A stretch of 10,001 nt of DNA from NCBI GenBank assembly GCA_003448835.1, contig DLXM01000133.1, positions 1 through 10,001 of the forward strand. Reading direction: 5' to 3'. Every line of letters begins with the position of its first letter. Position 1 is the stretch's first letter. Below are positions 1-7,299 of this stretch, in pieces. Position numbers and translations under genes: made by a program. A model generated the notes under the pieces. The model ran no database searches and was not told the origin of the DNA. It worked only from the letters and a program-made list of their open reading frames with translations. The DNA comes from Bacteroidota bacterium. GTDB lineage: Bacteria > Bacteroidota > Rhodothermia > Balneolales > HLUCCA01.

Positions 1-373
1 TTCTAAGTGTTGTAAGGGGGACCTGACTTCCGGTAAAAATAACGGGTTTATTCATTCCGTTGAGGGCAAATGATAGCGCACTGGCTGTATACGCCATGGT
101 GTCGGTTCCATGCAATACAACAAATCCATCGAATTCATCTTTAAATTTGTGTATCGTATCGGCCAGAATGGTCCAGTGTTTTGGTGTTAAACTGGAACTG
201 TCCTCATAGAATAATTCAATAACCTCAATTTGGGCGATATTTGTGAGTTCAGGGACTTTACTTTGTAAATATCCACGGGCCTTATCCGGATCTGCGTCAA
301 CTTTCCCTGCAATCAATACATCGGTCTGCATCATGATAGTTCCACCGGTTTGCAGGATCAAAACATGTTTCAT
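1..373 (-). CDS. ansA: Type I L-asparaginase, N-terminal part (cut by window edge)
   Basis: This gene hydrolyses L-asparagine to aspartate and ammonia, probably in the cytoplasm. Only the first 124 codons are inside the window; the C-terminal part lies beyond base 1. The visible part carries both asparaginase signatures: TGGT at residues 9-12 (Thr12 is the expected nucleophile) and HGTDTMAYTA at 88-97 (Thr90 and Asp91 are the expected second catalytic pair). Residues 58-66 (DSSSLTPKH) match the substrate-contact loop, and GSQVPL at 115-120 is typical of the cytoplasmic AnsA-like type. No signal peptide is present, which also favours type I. The ATG at 373 lies five residues before the first beta strand, the usual place, and has no Shine-Dalgarno site. 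The gene diverges from the EF-G-like gene. A glutamyl-tRNA amidotransferase GatD-type role is less likely, because the catalytic domain begins directly at the N-terminus. Confidence 0.93.
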   Translation of the reverse strand, partial: MKHVLILQTGGTIMMQTDVLIAGKVDADPDKARGYLQSKVPELTNIAQIEVIELFYEDSSSLTPKHWTILADTIHKFKDEFDGFVVLHGTDTMAYTASALSFALNGMNKPVIFTGSQVPLTTLR

Positions 374-502
374 TAGATACGCTTGAAATTGGAGTAATGA
401 GCTACATTCGATTAACAATGCAAGAATATGATGTGCAATTGGTATTAAATGTAAATCAATTGTTCAGTGTTTAACAAAATTACTTCACATATTACCAAAA
501 AA

Positions 503-519
503 ATGTTACAATGTTTACA
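503..519. repeat. Imperfect tandem repeat ATGTTACA / ATGTTTACA
   Basis: Two adjacent copies, ATGTTACA (503-510) and ATGTTTACA (511-519), differ by one inserted T. They lie about 130 bases upstream of the EF-G-like start. They could be half-sites for a regulator, but such short AT-rich repeats also arise by chance. Confidence 0.35.
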
Positions 520-611
520 GCGACAGTTAATGCTACAAAATCTCATTCCGTAGGTAATTAACACATAGATGTATTCAAGAACGTTGAATTTTTTTTGTAT
601 TTGGTGATTTA

Positions 612-637
612 ACCTAAATAGGTACCGAAACGGTACC
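612..637. promoter_or_regulatory. Two overlapping inverted repeats before the EF-G-like gene
   Basis: The first dyad is ACCTA-AA-TAGGT (612-623). The second is GGTACCG-AAA-CGGTACC (621-627 and 631-637), a perfect 7-base inverted repeat with a 3-base centre. They share bases 621-623, so as RNA hairpins they would exclude each other. The second ends five bases before the ribosome binding site AGAGG (642-646). It could be a repressor operator in DNA, or a hairpin in the leader that affects translation or mRNA stability. The sequence does not decide between these. Confidence 0.5.
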
Positions 638-641
638 AGAA

Positions 642-646
642 AGAGG
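642..646 (+). promoter_or_regulatory. Ribosome binding site AGAGG of the EF-G-like gene
   Basis: AGAGG lies four bases before the ATG at 651 and supports that start. It is worth noting because most genes in this window have no recognisable Shine-Dalgarno sequence. Confidence 0.5.
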
Positions 647-650
647 ATAT

Positions 651-2777
651 ATGAACTTGTATGAATCAAGCCGGATTCGGAATTTAGTATTACTTGGCCA
701 CTCTGGATCCGGGAAAACAACACTTGCAGAAACGATGCTTTTCGAGTCTGGTTCCATTAATCGGCGAGGAAATATTCAGGAAGGAACCACAGTATCTGAT
801 TTTCATGCAATTGAAAAAGAAAAGCAGAAATCAGTTTTCTCAAGCTTCATGACGTTAGATTGGAGAGGCCATAAAATAAATTTGATTGATAAACCGGGTA
901 CATTAGACTACTCAGGTGAGGTAATTGGTGCTTTAAAAGTGGCAGGGACATCGATATTTGTATTGGATGCGGAGCGGGGAGTTGAAGTAGGAACTGAAAT
1001 ATTATGGAAACAAGCTGCAAAGTATAATAGTATTCCATTATTTGTAGTCAATAAACTGGATCATCCTAAATCAAATTTTGATCGGGCAGTTCAAATGGCG
1101 CAAGAGCGTTTTGGCCGTGAGGTTATCCCTGTTCAATATCCGTTCTCTGAGGGTAACGGATTTCATGCAATCATAGATGTGTTAAAAATGACCATGTATG
1201 AATTCCCCGAGAATGGTGGAAAACCAGATAAATTACCTATTCCCGCCTCTCAACTGGGGAAAGCGGAAGTAATGCACAACGAACTTATCGAAATTATTGC
1301 CGAAAATGATGAATCGTTGATGGATATTTATTTTGATAAAGGAACATTAGATGAAGACGAATTAATTGAGGGTCTTCGCAATTGTATGCGGAATCGACAA
1401 ATATTTCCTTTGTTCTGCGTTTCAGCTGAGAGAAATATGGGTTCAGGACGTGTAATGAGCTTTATTGACGCCGTGGCTCCATCCCCACTTGAAATTAGTG
1501 GTCCTCTTCTGGAATCGGGCGAGGAATTTAAACTTGATCCAGCCGGGAAGACCAGTATTTTCTTGTTTAAATCTCATGCTGAAGAGCATGTTGGTGATTT
1601 ATTATTCTTTAAGGTTTATTCCGGGACTGTGAAATCAGGTATGGATTTAGTAAATGCAACAACCGGGAACGCGAACAGGTTATCAGGATTATTTTCTTCT
1701 CAGGGAAGTAAACGTCTTGAAGTTGCAGAACTTCGAACAGGTGATATTGGCGCGGTAGTTAAACTTAAAGATGCAGGTCCTGGCGATACACTTGCTGAAA
1801 AAGGATATAATATCAAATTTGAACCTATAAAATTCCCCGAACCAACGATACGAATGGCCGTTAAATCGTTGAAACAAGGTGATGAAGATAAAATTGGTCA
1901 GGCTTTATATCAATTACATAAAGAAGATCCAAGTTTGTATGTTGAACAAAGTCAGGAACTAAAGCAGGTCATTATTGGTGGACAGGGTGAAGAGCATCTG
2001 GCAGTCATTCAACATGCTTTATCCAATCGATTTAAACTTTCCATTGAGTTTGTTGATCCAAAGATTCCATATCGGGAAACGATCACTAAAGCGGTTAAAA
2101 CTCAGTATAAACACAAGAAACAGTCTGGTGGAGCCGGACAGTATGGTGAAGTTTATTTATATGTTGAACCGTGGTACGAAGGGATGCCTCCTCCGCCCGA
2201 TATAACAGTCAGAGATACCCAAAATTATGAACTTCCCTGGGGTGGAAAATTAGTTTATCAGAACTGTATCGTTGGTGGTGTAATTGATACCAGGTTTTTA
2301 CCTGCAATTCTCAAAGGCGTGATGGAAAAAATGGAAAATGGACCCATGTCCGGTTGTCGATGCCGCGATATTCGTGTGTCAGTTTATGACGGGTCGATGC
2401 ACTCTGTTGATTCAAATGAAGCAGCGTTTAAAACGGCCGGTCTCATGGCATTTAAAAATGGATTCCTCAATGCTGCTCCTCAGTTACTGGAACCTATTTA
2501 TGATGTTGATGTTTTCGTCCCGGCAGAATTTATGGGTGATGTAATGAGCGATTTATCTACGCGACGTGGACAAATACAAGGAATGGCTTCTGAAGGATCA
2601 CTTCAAGACATCAAAGCAAAAGTCCCGTTATCGGAAATGAATCGATATTACACCCATTTGAAATCGATAACGCAGGGGAGAGCGACTTATCAGATGAGTT
2701 TTTCTGGTTATGGACCTGTTCCTCGTGAAATTCAGGACAAAATAATGAAAGAAAACATTCAATCTGATGAAGAATGA
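651..2777 (+). CDS. fusA2: EF-G paralog (EF-G2 type) with degenerate GTPase site
   Basis: This is a 708-aa, five-domain translocation factor: G domain about 1-283, II about 300-383, III about 395-470, IV about 470-605, V about 610-695. The P-loop GHSGSGKTT (16-24) is kept, but the Asp of canonical GHIDAGKTT is Gly19. Switch I RGITI reads KQKSV (58-62). G3 is DKPGTLDY (80-87) instead of DTPGHVDF, so the catalytic His is Thr84. G4 is NKLD (134-137). In contrast, domain IV keeps GGAGQYG (493-499) and the tip HSVDSNEAAFK (584-594), including the His at the E. coli His583 position. The N-terminal half closely resembles Bacteroides EF-G2, a paralog reported to support translation without GTP hydrolysis during starvation. 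I infer the same kind of role here: slow, GTP-sparing translocation as a backup to the main EF-G. A tetracycline-protection protein is unlikely. The start is set by ATG 651 with AGAGG upstream, and the gene ends at a strong terminator. Confidence 0.93.
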   Translation: MNLYESSRIRNLVLLGHSGSGKTTLAETMLFESGSINRRGNIQEGTTVSDFHAIEKEKQKSVFSSFMTLDWRGHKINLIDKPGTLDYSGEVIGALKVAGTSIFVLDAERGVEVGTEILWKQAAKYNSIPLFVVNKLDHPKSNFDRAVQMAQERFGREVIPVQYPFSEGNGFHAIIDVLKMTMYEFPENGGKPDKLPIPASQLGKAEVMHNELIEIIAENDESLMDIYFDKGTLDEDELIEGLRNCMRNRQIFPLFCVSAERNMGSGRVMSFIDAVAPSPLEISGPLLESGEEFKLDPAGKTSIFLFKSHAEEHVGDLLFFKVYSGTVKSGMDLVNATTGNANRLSGLFSSQGSKRLEVAELRTGDIGAVVKLKDAGPGDTLAEKGYNIKFEPIKFPEPTIRMAVKSLKQGDEDKIGQALYQLHKEDPSLYVEQSQELKQVIIGGQGEEHLAVIQHALSNRFKLSIEFVDPKIPYRETITKAVKTQYKHKKQSGGAGQYGEVYLYVEPWYEGMPPPPDITVRDTQNYELPWGGKLVYQNCIVGGVIDTRFLPAILKGVMEKMENGPMSGCRCRDIRVSVYDGSMHSVDSNEAAFKTAGLMAFKNGFLNAAPQLLEPIYDVDVFVPAEFMGDVMSDLSTRRGQIQGMASEGSLQDIKAKVPLSEMNRYYTHLKSITQGRATYQMSFSGYGPVPREIQDKIMKENIQSDEE

Positions 2778-2785
2778 TTAGTGGG

Positions 2786-2821
2786 GGGGGGCAACTATTT
2801 AAGGTTGTTCCCCATTTTTTT
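2786..2821 (+). terminator. Rho-independent terminator of the EF-G-like gene
   Basis: Bases 2786-2795 (GGGGGGCAAC) pair with 2804-2813 (GTTGTTCCCC), with two G-U pairs, around an 8-base loop. A run of seven T follows at 2815-2821. The 5' arm lies in a run of nine G (2783-2791). The stop codon of the converging OstA-like gene (2801-2799) falls inside the hairpin. Read on the minus strand the hairpin has no trailing T-run, so it should act mainly for the plus strand. Confidence 0.88.
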
Positions 2822-4196
2822 GATTCGTAGCTGTAGGTAGGGACCTGATAAATGGCGGATTTACAGGTATAGGATCAAAACGAGGTTCAAAGGTAAAGTC
2901 CGGCCAAATGGGTCTTAATTCAGGATTCCATCGAAATCCTTCCAATCTGAAATCTGATAAATCTGGCGACTCGTTAATGGTTTCTCCGTCAATATTGGAC
3001 AATGCAGTAACGTCGATTACCTCTCCATTTTCAAAATAGATGATTAATTCCGTACTACGAATGGATATGGCACCATCAGGATTCTCTTCATCATCGGTAT
3101 AATTGAGAAATAACTCAGCATTTCCCAATGTATGGATTTGATCAACCTGATCACCATCAAAATTCACAATGATTGAATTACCCTTCATTTGATTAAACCT
3201 TAACGTAGTCGAATCCTCCTGAACGGAGAACGCATTTCCAATAGCATGCAATGATTTTAAACTATCATCAACGGTAAAAATATCAATGGAATCGCCGCTT
3301 AACTGGATATTTTCATACCAAACAATAGGGGCGGATCGTAAATTGAAAATACCGGTATTTTCGTCATAACGCAGAGTATCGGAGCGGGCAGAATTATTTT
3401 TTTGAATTGAAATAACATCACCAATAGCATCGATAGTATTGAGTGAATCCACTTTATTTACCTCTATATTTCTCGCAGACATCCATGTTGTATCACTAGC
3501 TTCCCCTGAAACCCGACGAAGTCGTGCATCACCTGATATGATTCTCTTACCTGTTGAATCGGCATAAACGTATTGTCCCTGGATATCAGTTTTGTTCTCT
3601 AAATCCTGAATCAACACGTTCCCGAATAATTCATACAAGTTCGCAATTCTCGAGGTAAACAAGCTATCGGCTTCAATATATTGCGTGCTATCTGATAGCT
3701 GAACATCACCAAAAAATGCAACACTATCGGTTTGATTGAAATATATCCCGGAATTTGCCCGCATGACTCCGGTACTGTCTTTTAGCCATATTGGATCATT
3801 GAATAAGGCAATTTCAGTAAAGAAACTATACAAAGCAGATGCACTGTAAATCAATGTGCTTTCGTTTTCGATTATAACCTGACCTCTCAAGCTTGTAATT
3901 TCATTGCTCACATCATATCGAATGTAATCTGAATGAATGGTTTCAGATTGAGTTACGATAGATATATTTCCGAAACCCTCAATTTCATTTTTGTCGACAT
4001 AATGATATGCACTATCGGCCCTGATTTCAGCGTCTTTGGTGATGAGATGAACGTTTCCGGTTAAGCGTCGAACGAGGCCTTCATTGGTTTGGACTGCTTG
4101 CACCTGATCAGATTGAATAATGTTTACGATATTTTGAGCATGTGAAATCGTTGTAAACAACAGAAGTGCAGTCATCAAAATTGGGAAAATTTTCAT
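2799..4196 (-). CDS. Long OstA/LptA-like periplasmic LPS transport protein
   Basis: The 465-aa product starts with a signal peptide: Lys2, a hydrophobic stretch to about residue 17, and SHA|Q cleavage after residue 20. The mature part is beta-rich and shows repeated glycine turns at 47 (GNV), 76 (GNI), 105 (GQV), 163 (GDV), 192 (GNV), 259 (GDV), 320 (GNA) and 358 (GNA). This is the pattern of the OstA/LptA fold, a stacked open beta-jellyroll that holds lipid A chains on the way to the outer membrane. At 465 aa it is well over twice E. coli LptA (about 185 aa). Residues 421-449 form a Trp- and Pro-rich tail with no match I recognise. It lacks the large C-terminal barrel expected of LptD. Its ATG overlaps the lptC stop as ATGA (4196-4193), so the two are translationally coupled. 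I infer that it is the periplasmic bridge protein; whether to call it lptA is uncertain. Confidence 0.83.
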   Translation of the reverse strand: MKIFPILMTALLLFTTISHAQNIVNIIQSDQVQAVQTNEGLVRRLTGNVHLITKDAEIRADSAYHYVDKNEIEGFGNISIVTQSETIHSDYIRYDVSNEITSLRGQVIIENESTLIYSASALYSFFTEIALFNDPIWLKDSTGVMRANSGIYFNQTDSVAFFGDVQLSDSTQYIEADSLFTSRIANLYELFGNVLIQDLENKTDIQGQYVYADSTGKRIISGDARLRRVSGEASDTTWMSARNIEVNKVDSLNTIDAIGDVISIQKNNSARSDTLRYDENTGIFNLRSAPIVWYENIQLSGDSIDIFTVDDSLKSLHAIGNAFSVQEDSTTLRFNQMKGNSIIVNFDGDQVDQIHTLGNAELFLNYTDDEENPDGAISIRSTELIIYFENGEVIDVTALSNIDGETINESPDLSDFRLEGFRWNPELRPIWPDFTFEPRFDPIPVNPPFIRSLPTATNQKNGEQP

Positions 4197-4789
4197 AGTT
4201 CTGAATCTGTTGCAGTTGAATCCTTTTTGCTATCGTCAATTGTAAACGAGCCGCTGACTTTTCCAATTGTGTATGATTCGAGTCGATCGTCACCTTTTAA
4301 TCCAGTGCCTACGATGCTGTCAGTAGGGGTTACTATTGTTACCAGTCCTTCAGCTTCAATTTCTCTTCTGAACTGATACCAGGTGAGAGCTTGAGTTGTC
4401 AGTTTTTGATTACCGGGTGCATCAACTACAACATTTCCATCCAGATAAAACTCACTGGTACGACTCCAGTAAACAGCCCGTCCAGAGGAGACACAAGTTT
4501 CAGGATTCCCGTCTTTGTCGCGTACTTCGATGTAAACAGGTCCATATAAAATGGTTATTGATTCATCTTTACTTTCGGTCGTAACAGCATATGGACTCTG
4601 AATTGATACAAACCTGATTCCATCTTCCATTAAGTCCATGGTTACTCCCCACGTCTCAGAGTTGTGAAACGAAGAATCGGCTAAAGCTTGTTGAATGGCA
4701 GCACGATCGTGCTCAGACACCCCATCGCAGGAGATAAAAAATATTAATATGAAACCCCAAATCAGCAGGTTAGATTTAAGTAGTCCCAA
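4193..4789 (-). CDS. lptC: LptC-family LPS export protein, probable lipoprotein
   Basis: LptC links the inner-membrane LptBFG extractor to the periplasmic bridge. The body has the family layout: a conserved stretch with SPYAVTTE, then ITILYGPVYIEVRDKDG, a GNVVVDAPG turn, and a late SIVGTGLKGDDRLESY segment like the family's P-x-G-G end. The frame is open back to an ATG at 4834, but that start would put 35 residues with several acids before the hydrophobic segment and overlap upp by 59 bases. I prefer TTG at 4789, which gives MGLLKSNLLIWGF, a hydrophobic core and Cys21. That is a clean lipoprotein signal, although Phe at -3 of the lipobox is unusual. The overlap with upp is then 14 bases. Neither start has a good ribosome binding site, so the start is uncertain while the family call is firm. 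E. coli LptC is membrane-anchored rather than lipidated; lipoprotein LptC is my inference here. Confidence 0.83.
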   Translation of the reverse strand: MGLLKSNLLIWGFILIFFISCDGVSEHDRAAIQQALADSSFHNSETWGVTMDLMEDGIRFVSIQSPYAVTTESKDESITILYGPVYIEVRDKDGNPETCVSSGRAVYWSRTSEFYLDGNVVVDAPGNQKLTTQALTWYQFRREIEAEGLVTIVTPTDSIVGTGLKGDDRLESYTIGKVSGSFTIDDSKKDSTATDSEL

Positions 4790-5414
4790 AAATTCTATCG
4801 CCTGCGTCTCCAAGGCCTGGTATGATGTATGCATCTTCGTTTAGTTTTTCATCGATTGATGCAGTAATGATCGGGACATCTGGATGTTCTCTATGTAATG
4901 CCTCAACTCCTTCTGGTGCTGCAATTAAGCACATAAATCGAATCGTTTTTGCACCTTGAGCTTTAAGATACCCAATTGCATCGATAGCAGAACCTCCTGT
5001 AGCTAACATTGGATCAACTAAAAGGATGGTGTCAATGTCTAAGCCGGTTTTTGGGAGGTTGATATAATATTCTACTGGTTTGTGAGATTTTTTATCACGA
5101 TAAATTCCAAGATGGCCAATTCTGGCTTCGGGAATAAATTGAGTGATAGCATCTACCAGCCCAAGTCCGGCTCTTAGAATAGGTACAACGATTACACCAG
5201 TGTTTATGATATAACCAGTAGTAAATTGCATTGGAGTTTCCACCTGGATCGATTTCAGTGGAAGGTGATCGAGAGCATGATATGCCAGAATAGTTGCTAA
5301 GCGCCCCAGAACCGGACGAAATACAGCTGATGGTGTCGATTTGTCACGAAGGATGGTAAGATCCCTCGCGACAATTGGATGTTCGACAACAGTAACTGAT
5401 TTTAATTGGTCCAT
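4776..5414 (-). CDS. upp: Uracil phosphoribosyltransferase
   Basis: Upp converts uracil and PRPP to UMP and pyrophosphate, the pyrimidine salvage step, in the cytoplasm. The 212-aa length is normal for the family. The PRPP-binding loop is VDPMLATGGSA at 133-143. The uracil-binding C-terminus is YIIPGLGDAGDRIFGT at 196-211, an almost invariant family signature. PILRAGLG at 78-85 is the conserved segment that contacts the ribose phosphate region. It is the second gene of the minus-strand operon: its ATG lies three bases after the symporter stop, and its 3' end overlaps lptC. No Shine-Dalgarno site precedes it. PyrR-type bifunctional regulators share the PRPP loop but not this C-terminal signature. 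Confidence 0.97.
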   Translation of the reverse strand: MDQLKSVTVVEHPIVARDLTILRDKSTPSAVFRPVLGRLATILAYHALDHLPLKSIQVETPMQFTTGYIINTGVIVVPILRAGLGLVDAITQFIPEARIGHLGIYRDKKSHKPVEYYINLPKTGLDIDTILLVDPMLATGGSAIDAIGYLKAQGAKTIRFMCLIAAPEGVEALHREHPDVPIITASIDEKLNEDAYIIPGLGDAGDRIFGTT

Positions 5415-5417
5415 AAA

Positions 5418-7058
5418 TTATAGGCCCATTCGTTTGAAATAATCCTGAGTAAGTTTATAGACTACACCAGATAGAGCAAATAATGCGATTAAGTTAGGAA
5501 TGGTCATGATACCAAGTGCAATATCACCGATGGTCCAAACCATTGTAAGTGATAAAATAGCTCCAACAAAATGCATTACAACGTAAACTGCCCGGTAATA
5601 AATTATAGATCGATCACCCATTAAATATTGAATTGAGCGATCACCATAGTAACTCCAACTAATTGAAGTAGAGATTCCGAATAAAATCACACAAATGGTA
5701 ACAAGATATCGTCCACCCGGAATCAATGGAGCCAGGCCTTTTTCAAACGCATAACTAGTTAAACTTGCCCCGTTTTCGATTACATTTCCATTAAGTTCAG
5801 AAACTGTTTGACCGGTGCTGGTTTCAGCAATAGTTAGCGTTCTGGAAACTCCAGGTTTTACCACTCCGGTGAATAATTCAGTTTGAGCTGAATTTGCATA
5901 CAATGTATCGACGCTGAAATCATATCGGATTACTTTTCCATTTTGAGGAATTCCATCAATGATATTTAAGGTATTTGTACCATCTTCATAAGGTGAGTCG
6001 ACTTGTATTACAGTATCGGCTGAGTTAAAAGGGATGTTTGCCGGGTGTTTAGTATCCCAAACTCCTGTGATAACAATTACCAAACCTGTCATGGTACAAA
6101 TCATTAATGTATCAATGAAAGGTTCTAATAATGCAACAACACCTTCTCGCACCGGTTCATCTGTTTTAGCAGCTGCATGTGCAATAGGTGCTGAGCCCTG
6201 ACCAGCCTCATTTGAGAATAGTCCACGTTTGATACCCCAGACCAAAGTGGTCATTAATGCACCCGAACCAACGCCATAAGCTCCGGCTTCAGGATTCATA
6301 GCTGATGTGACAATAAATGCGAGAGAAGGTAAAACCTGATCGTAGTTCATCAAAAGGATTACGAGCGCACCGGCAACATACAAAATGGCCATAAGTGGCG
6401 TTAATTTTGCAGTGACCGAGCCAATTCGTTTAATTCCACCGATTATCACAATACCAACCAGGGATGCAGTGATAATACCTGTTATGAAAACAGGAATATT
6501 AAATGTGGTGAATACTGTATCTGCGACAGTATTTGCTTGAACGGCATTACCGGTTAAGAACGAACAGATTACAGCTGCGGCTGCGAATATTACTGCAAGC
6601 CATTTCCAATTTGGTCCAAGACCATTTTCGATATAATACATGGGTCCACCTGAAACGGATCCATCAGCATTATTTTTACGATAGTGTACTGCAAGAGTAC
6701 ATTCTGAGTACTTGATTGCCATTCCGAACAGTGCAGTAATCCACATCCAGAAAAGGGCCCCTGGACCACCGTAGTGAATCGCAATTGCAACACCGGCAAT
6801 ATTACCAATACCAACCGTTGCAGATAACGCAGTACTCAATGCCTGGAAGTGATTGACATCTCCAGTGTCATTCGGATCGTCATAATATCCCGTGACAACC
6901 CTTATTCCATGTTTAAACCTTCGAACCTGAATAAAGCCAAGTTTTATGGTTATAAATAGTCCATAACCCAGTAATAGAACAATCATTAAAGGAAATACAC
7001 TTGGTGTGTTCCAAACCAAATTATTGAGTGCATTTACAATTTGACCAAACAACTCCAT
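5418..7058 (-). CDS. Alanine or glycine:sodium symporter (AGCS family) with extra loop domain
   Basis: This inner-membrane protein imports small neutral amino acids with sodium. Family marks are ALSATVGIGNIAGVA (77-91), GGPMYYIENGLG (137-148), the signature GIKRGLFSNEAGQGSAPIAHA (275-295) and GISTSISWSYYGDRSI (461-476). Hydrophobic segments are visible near 20-40, 85-112, 153-169, 190-208, 222-237, 245-270, 310-332, 450-468, 488-510 and 513-535. The protein is 546 aa, longer than common members of about 450-490. The excess lies at about 333-432, a polar, Asp/Thr/Asn-rich stretch between two membrane segments that looks like a folded beta-rich extracytoplasmic loop. It is the first gene of the operon with upp, lptC and the OstA-like gene. 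No Shine-Dalgarno site precedes the ATG at 7058. The exact substrate cannot be read from sequence. Confidence 0.94.
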   Translation of the reverse strand: MELFGQIVNALNNLVWNTPSVFPLMIVLLLGYGLFITIKLGFIQVRRFKHGIRVVTGYYDDPNDTGDVNHFQALSTALSATVGIGNIAGVAIAIHYGGPGALFWMWITALFGMAIKYSECTLAVHYRKNNADGSVSGGPMYYIENGLGPNWKWLAVIFAAAAVICSFLTGNAVQANTVADTVFTTFNIPVFITGIITASLVGIVIIGGIKRIGSVTAKLTPLMAILYVAGALVILLMNYDQVLPSLAFIVTSAMNPEAGAYGVGSGALMTTLVWGIKRGLFSNEAGQGSAPIAHAAAKTDEPVREGVVALLEPFIDTLMICTMTGLVIVITGVWDTKHPANIPFNSADTVIQVDSPYEDGTNTLNIIDGIPQNGKVIRYDFSVDTLYANSAQTELFTGVVKPGVSRTLTIAETSTGQTVSELNGNVIENGASLTSYAFEKGLAPLIPGGRYLVTICVILFGISTSISWSYYGDRSIQYLMGDRSIIYYRAVYVVMHFVGAILSLTMVWTIGDIALGIMTIPNLIALFALSGVVYKLTQDYFKRMGL

Positions 7059-7299
7059 TTTGACGCTTTTTAGTTGGTGTTTTGATGACGGTGCAAGGTA
7101 TTAAAGTTTTTGCAATATCTTAATATTTAGGAAATAATTTTAACACTTCTGTCATATGTGGGAATTATTATGAACTGTATATTGTTGGTAATCAGGATTA
7201 TACAAGAATAATAATCAAAGGATTATCACTTCGATCAATAAAAATATATTTCATCCAACGGGTTAATACCCTAATAATTAATACTAAAATCAAAAGAAA
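7059..7299. promoter_or_regulatory. Divergent promoter region between the symporter operon and HU
   Basis: This AT-rich gap of 241 bases separates the heads of the minus-strand operon and the HU gene. It contains GATTAT (7196-7201), its inverted copy ATAATC (7211-7216) and a further GATTAT (7221-7226), and TTAATAC twice (7263-7269, 7279-7285). These could be regulator or HU sites or simple AT-rich chance. I could not fix promoters, and I see no RNA gene or riboswitch. Confidence 0.4.

Larger units (their letters stand above)
374..650. promoter_or_regulatory. Divergent intergenic region between ansA and the EF-G-like gene
   Basis: This AT-rich gap of 277 bases must hold the promoters of both divergent genes. 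No open frame in it looks like a real protein. Visible elements are an imperfect tandem repeat at 503-519, a short palindrome TGTTTAACA at 468-476, a T-run at 589-596, and two overlapping dyads at 612-637. I could not pick a convincing -35/-10 or Bacteroidota-type -33/-7 pair for either gene. Confidence 0.5.

Noticed and set aside
445..723. Minus-strand 92-codon open frame in the ansA / EF-G gap
   Set aside because: It runs into the EF-G P-loop coding sequence, covers the likely promoter region and its translation does not look like a folded protein.
1975..2544. Short plus-strand open frames inside the EF-G-like gene
   Set aside because: They are other-frame readings of strongly conserved domain III-V coding sequence and resemble no protein.
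651..2777. Tetracycline-resistance ribosomal protection protein instead of EF-G2
   Set aside because: The G-domain motifs, the EF-G-type domain IV tip and the close match to Bacteroides EF-G2 argue against TetM-type function.
4108..4293. Small minus-strand open frame across the lptC / OstA-like junction
   Set aside because: It overlaps two well-supported coupled genes in another frame and has no start signal.
7059..7299. Riboswitch or small RNA before the symporter or HU
   Set aside because: Only short AT-rich dyads are visible; no known riboswitch core or stable GC-containing fold was seen.
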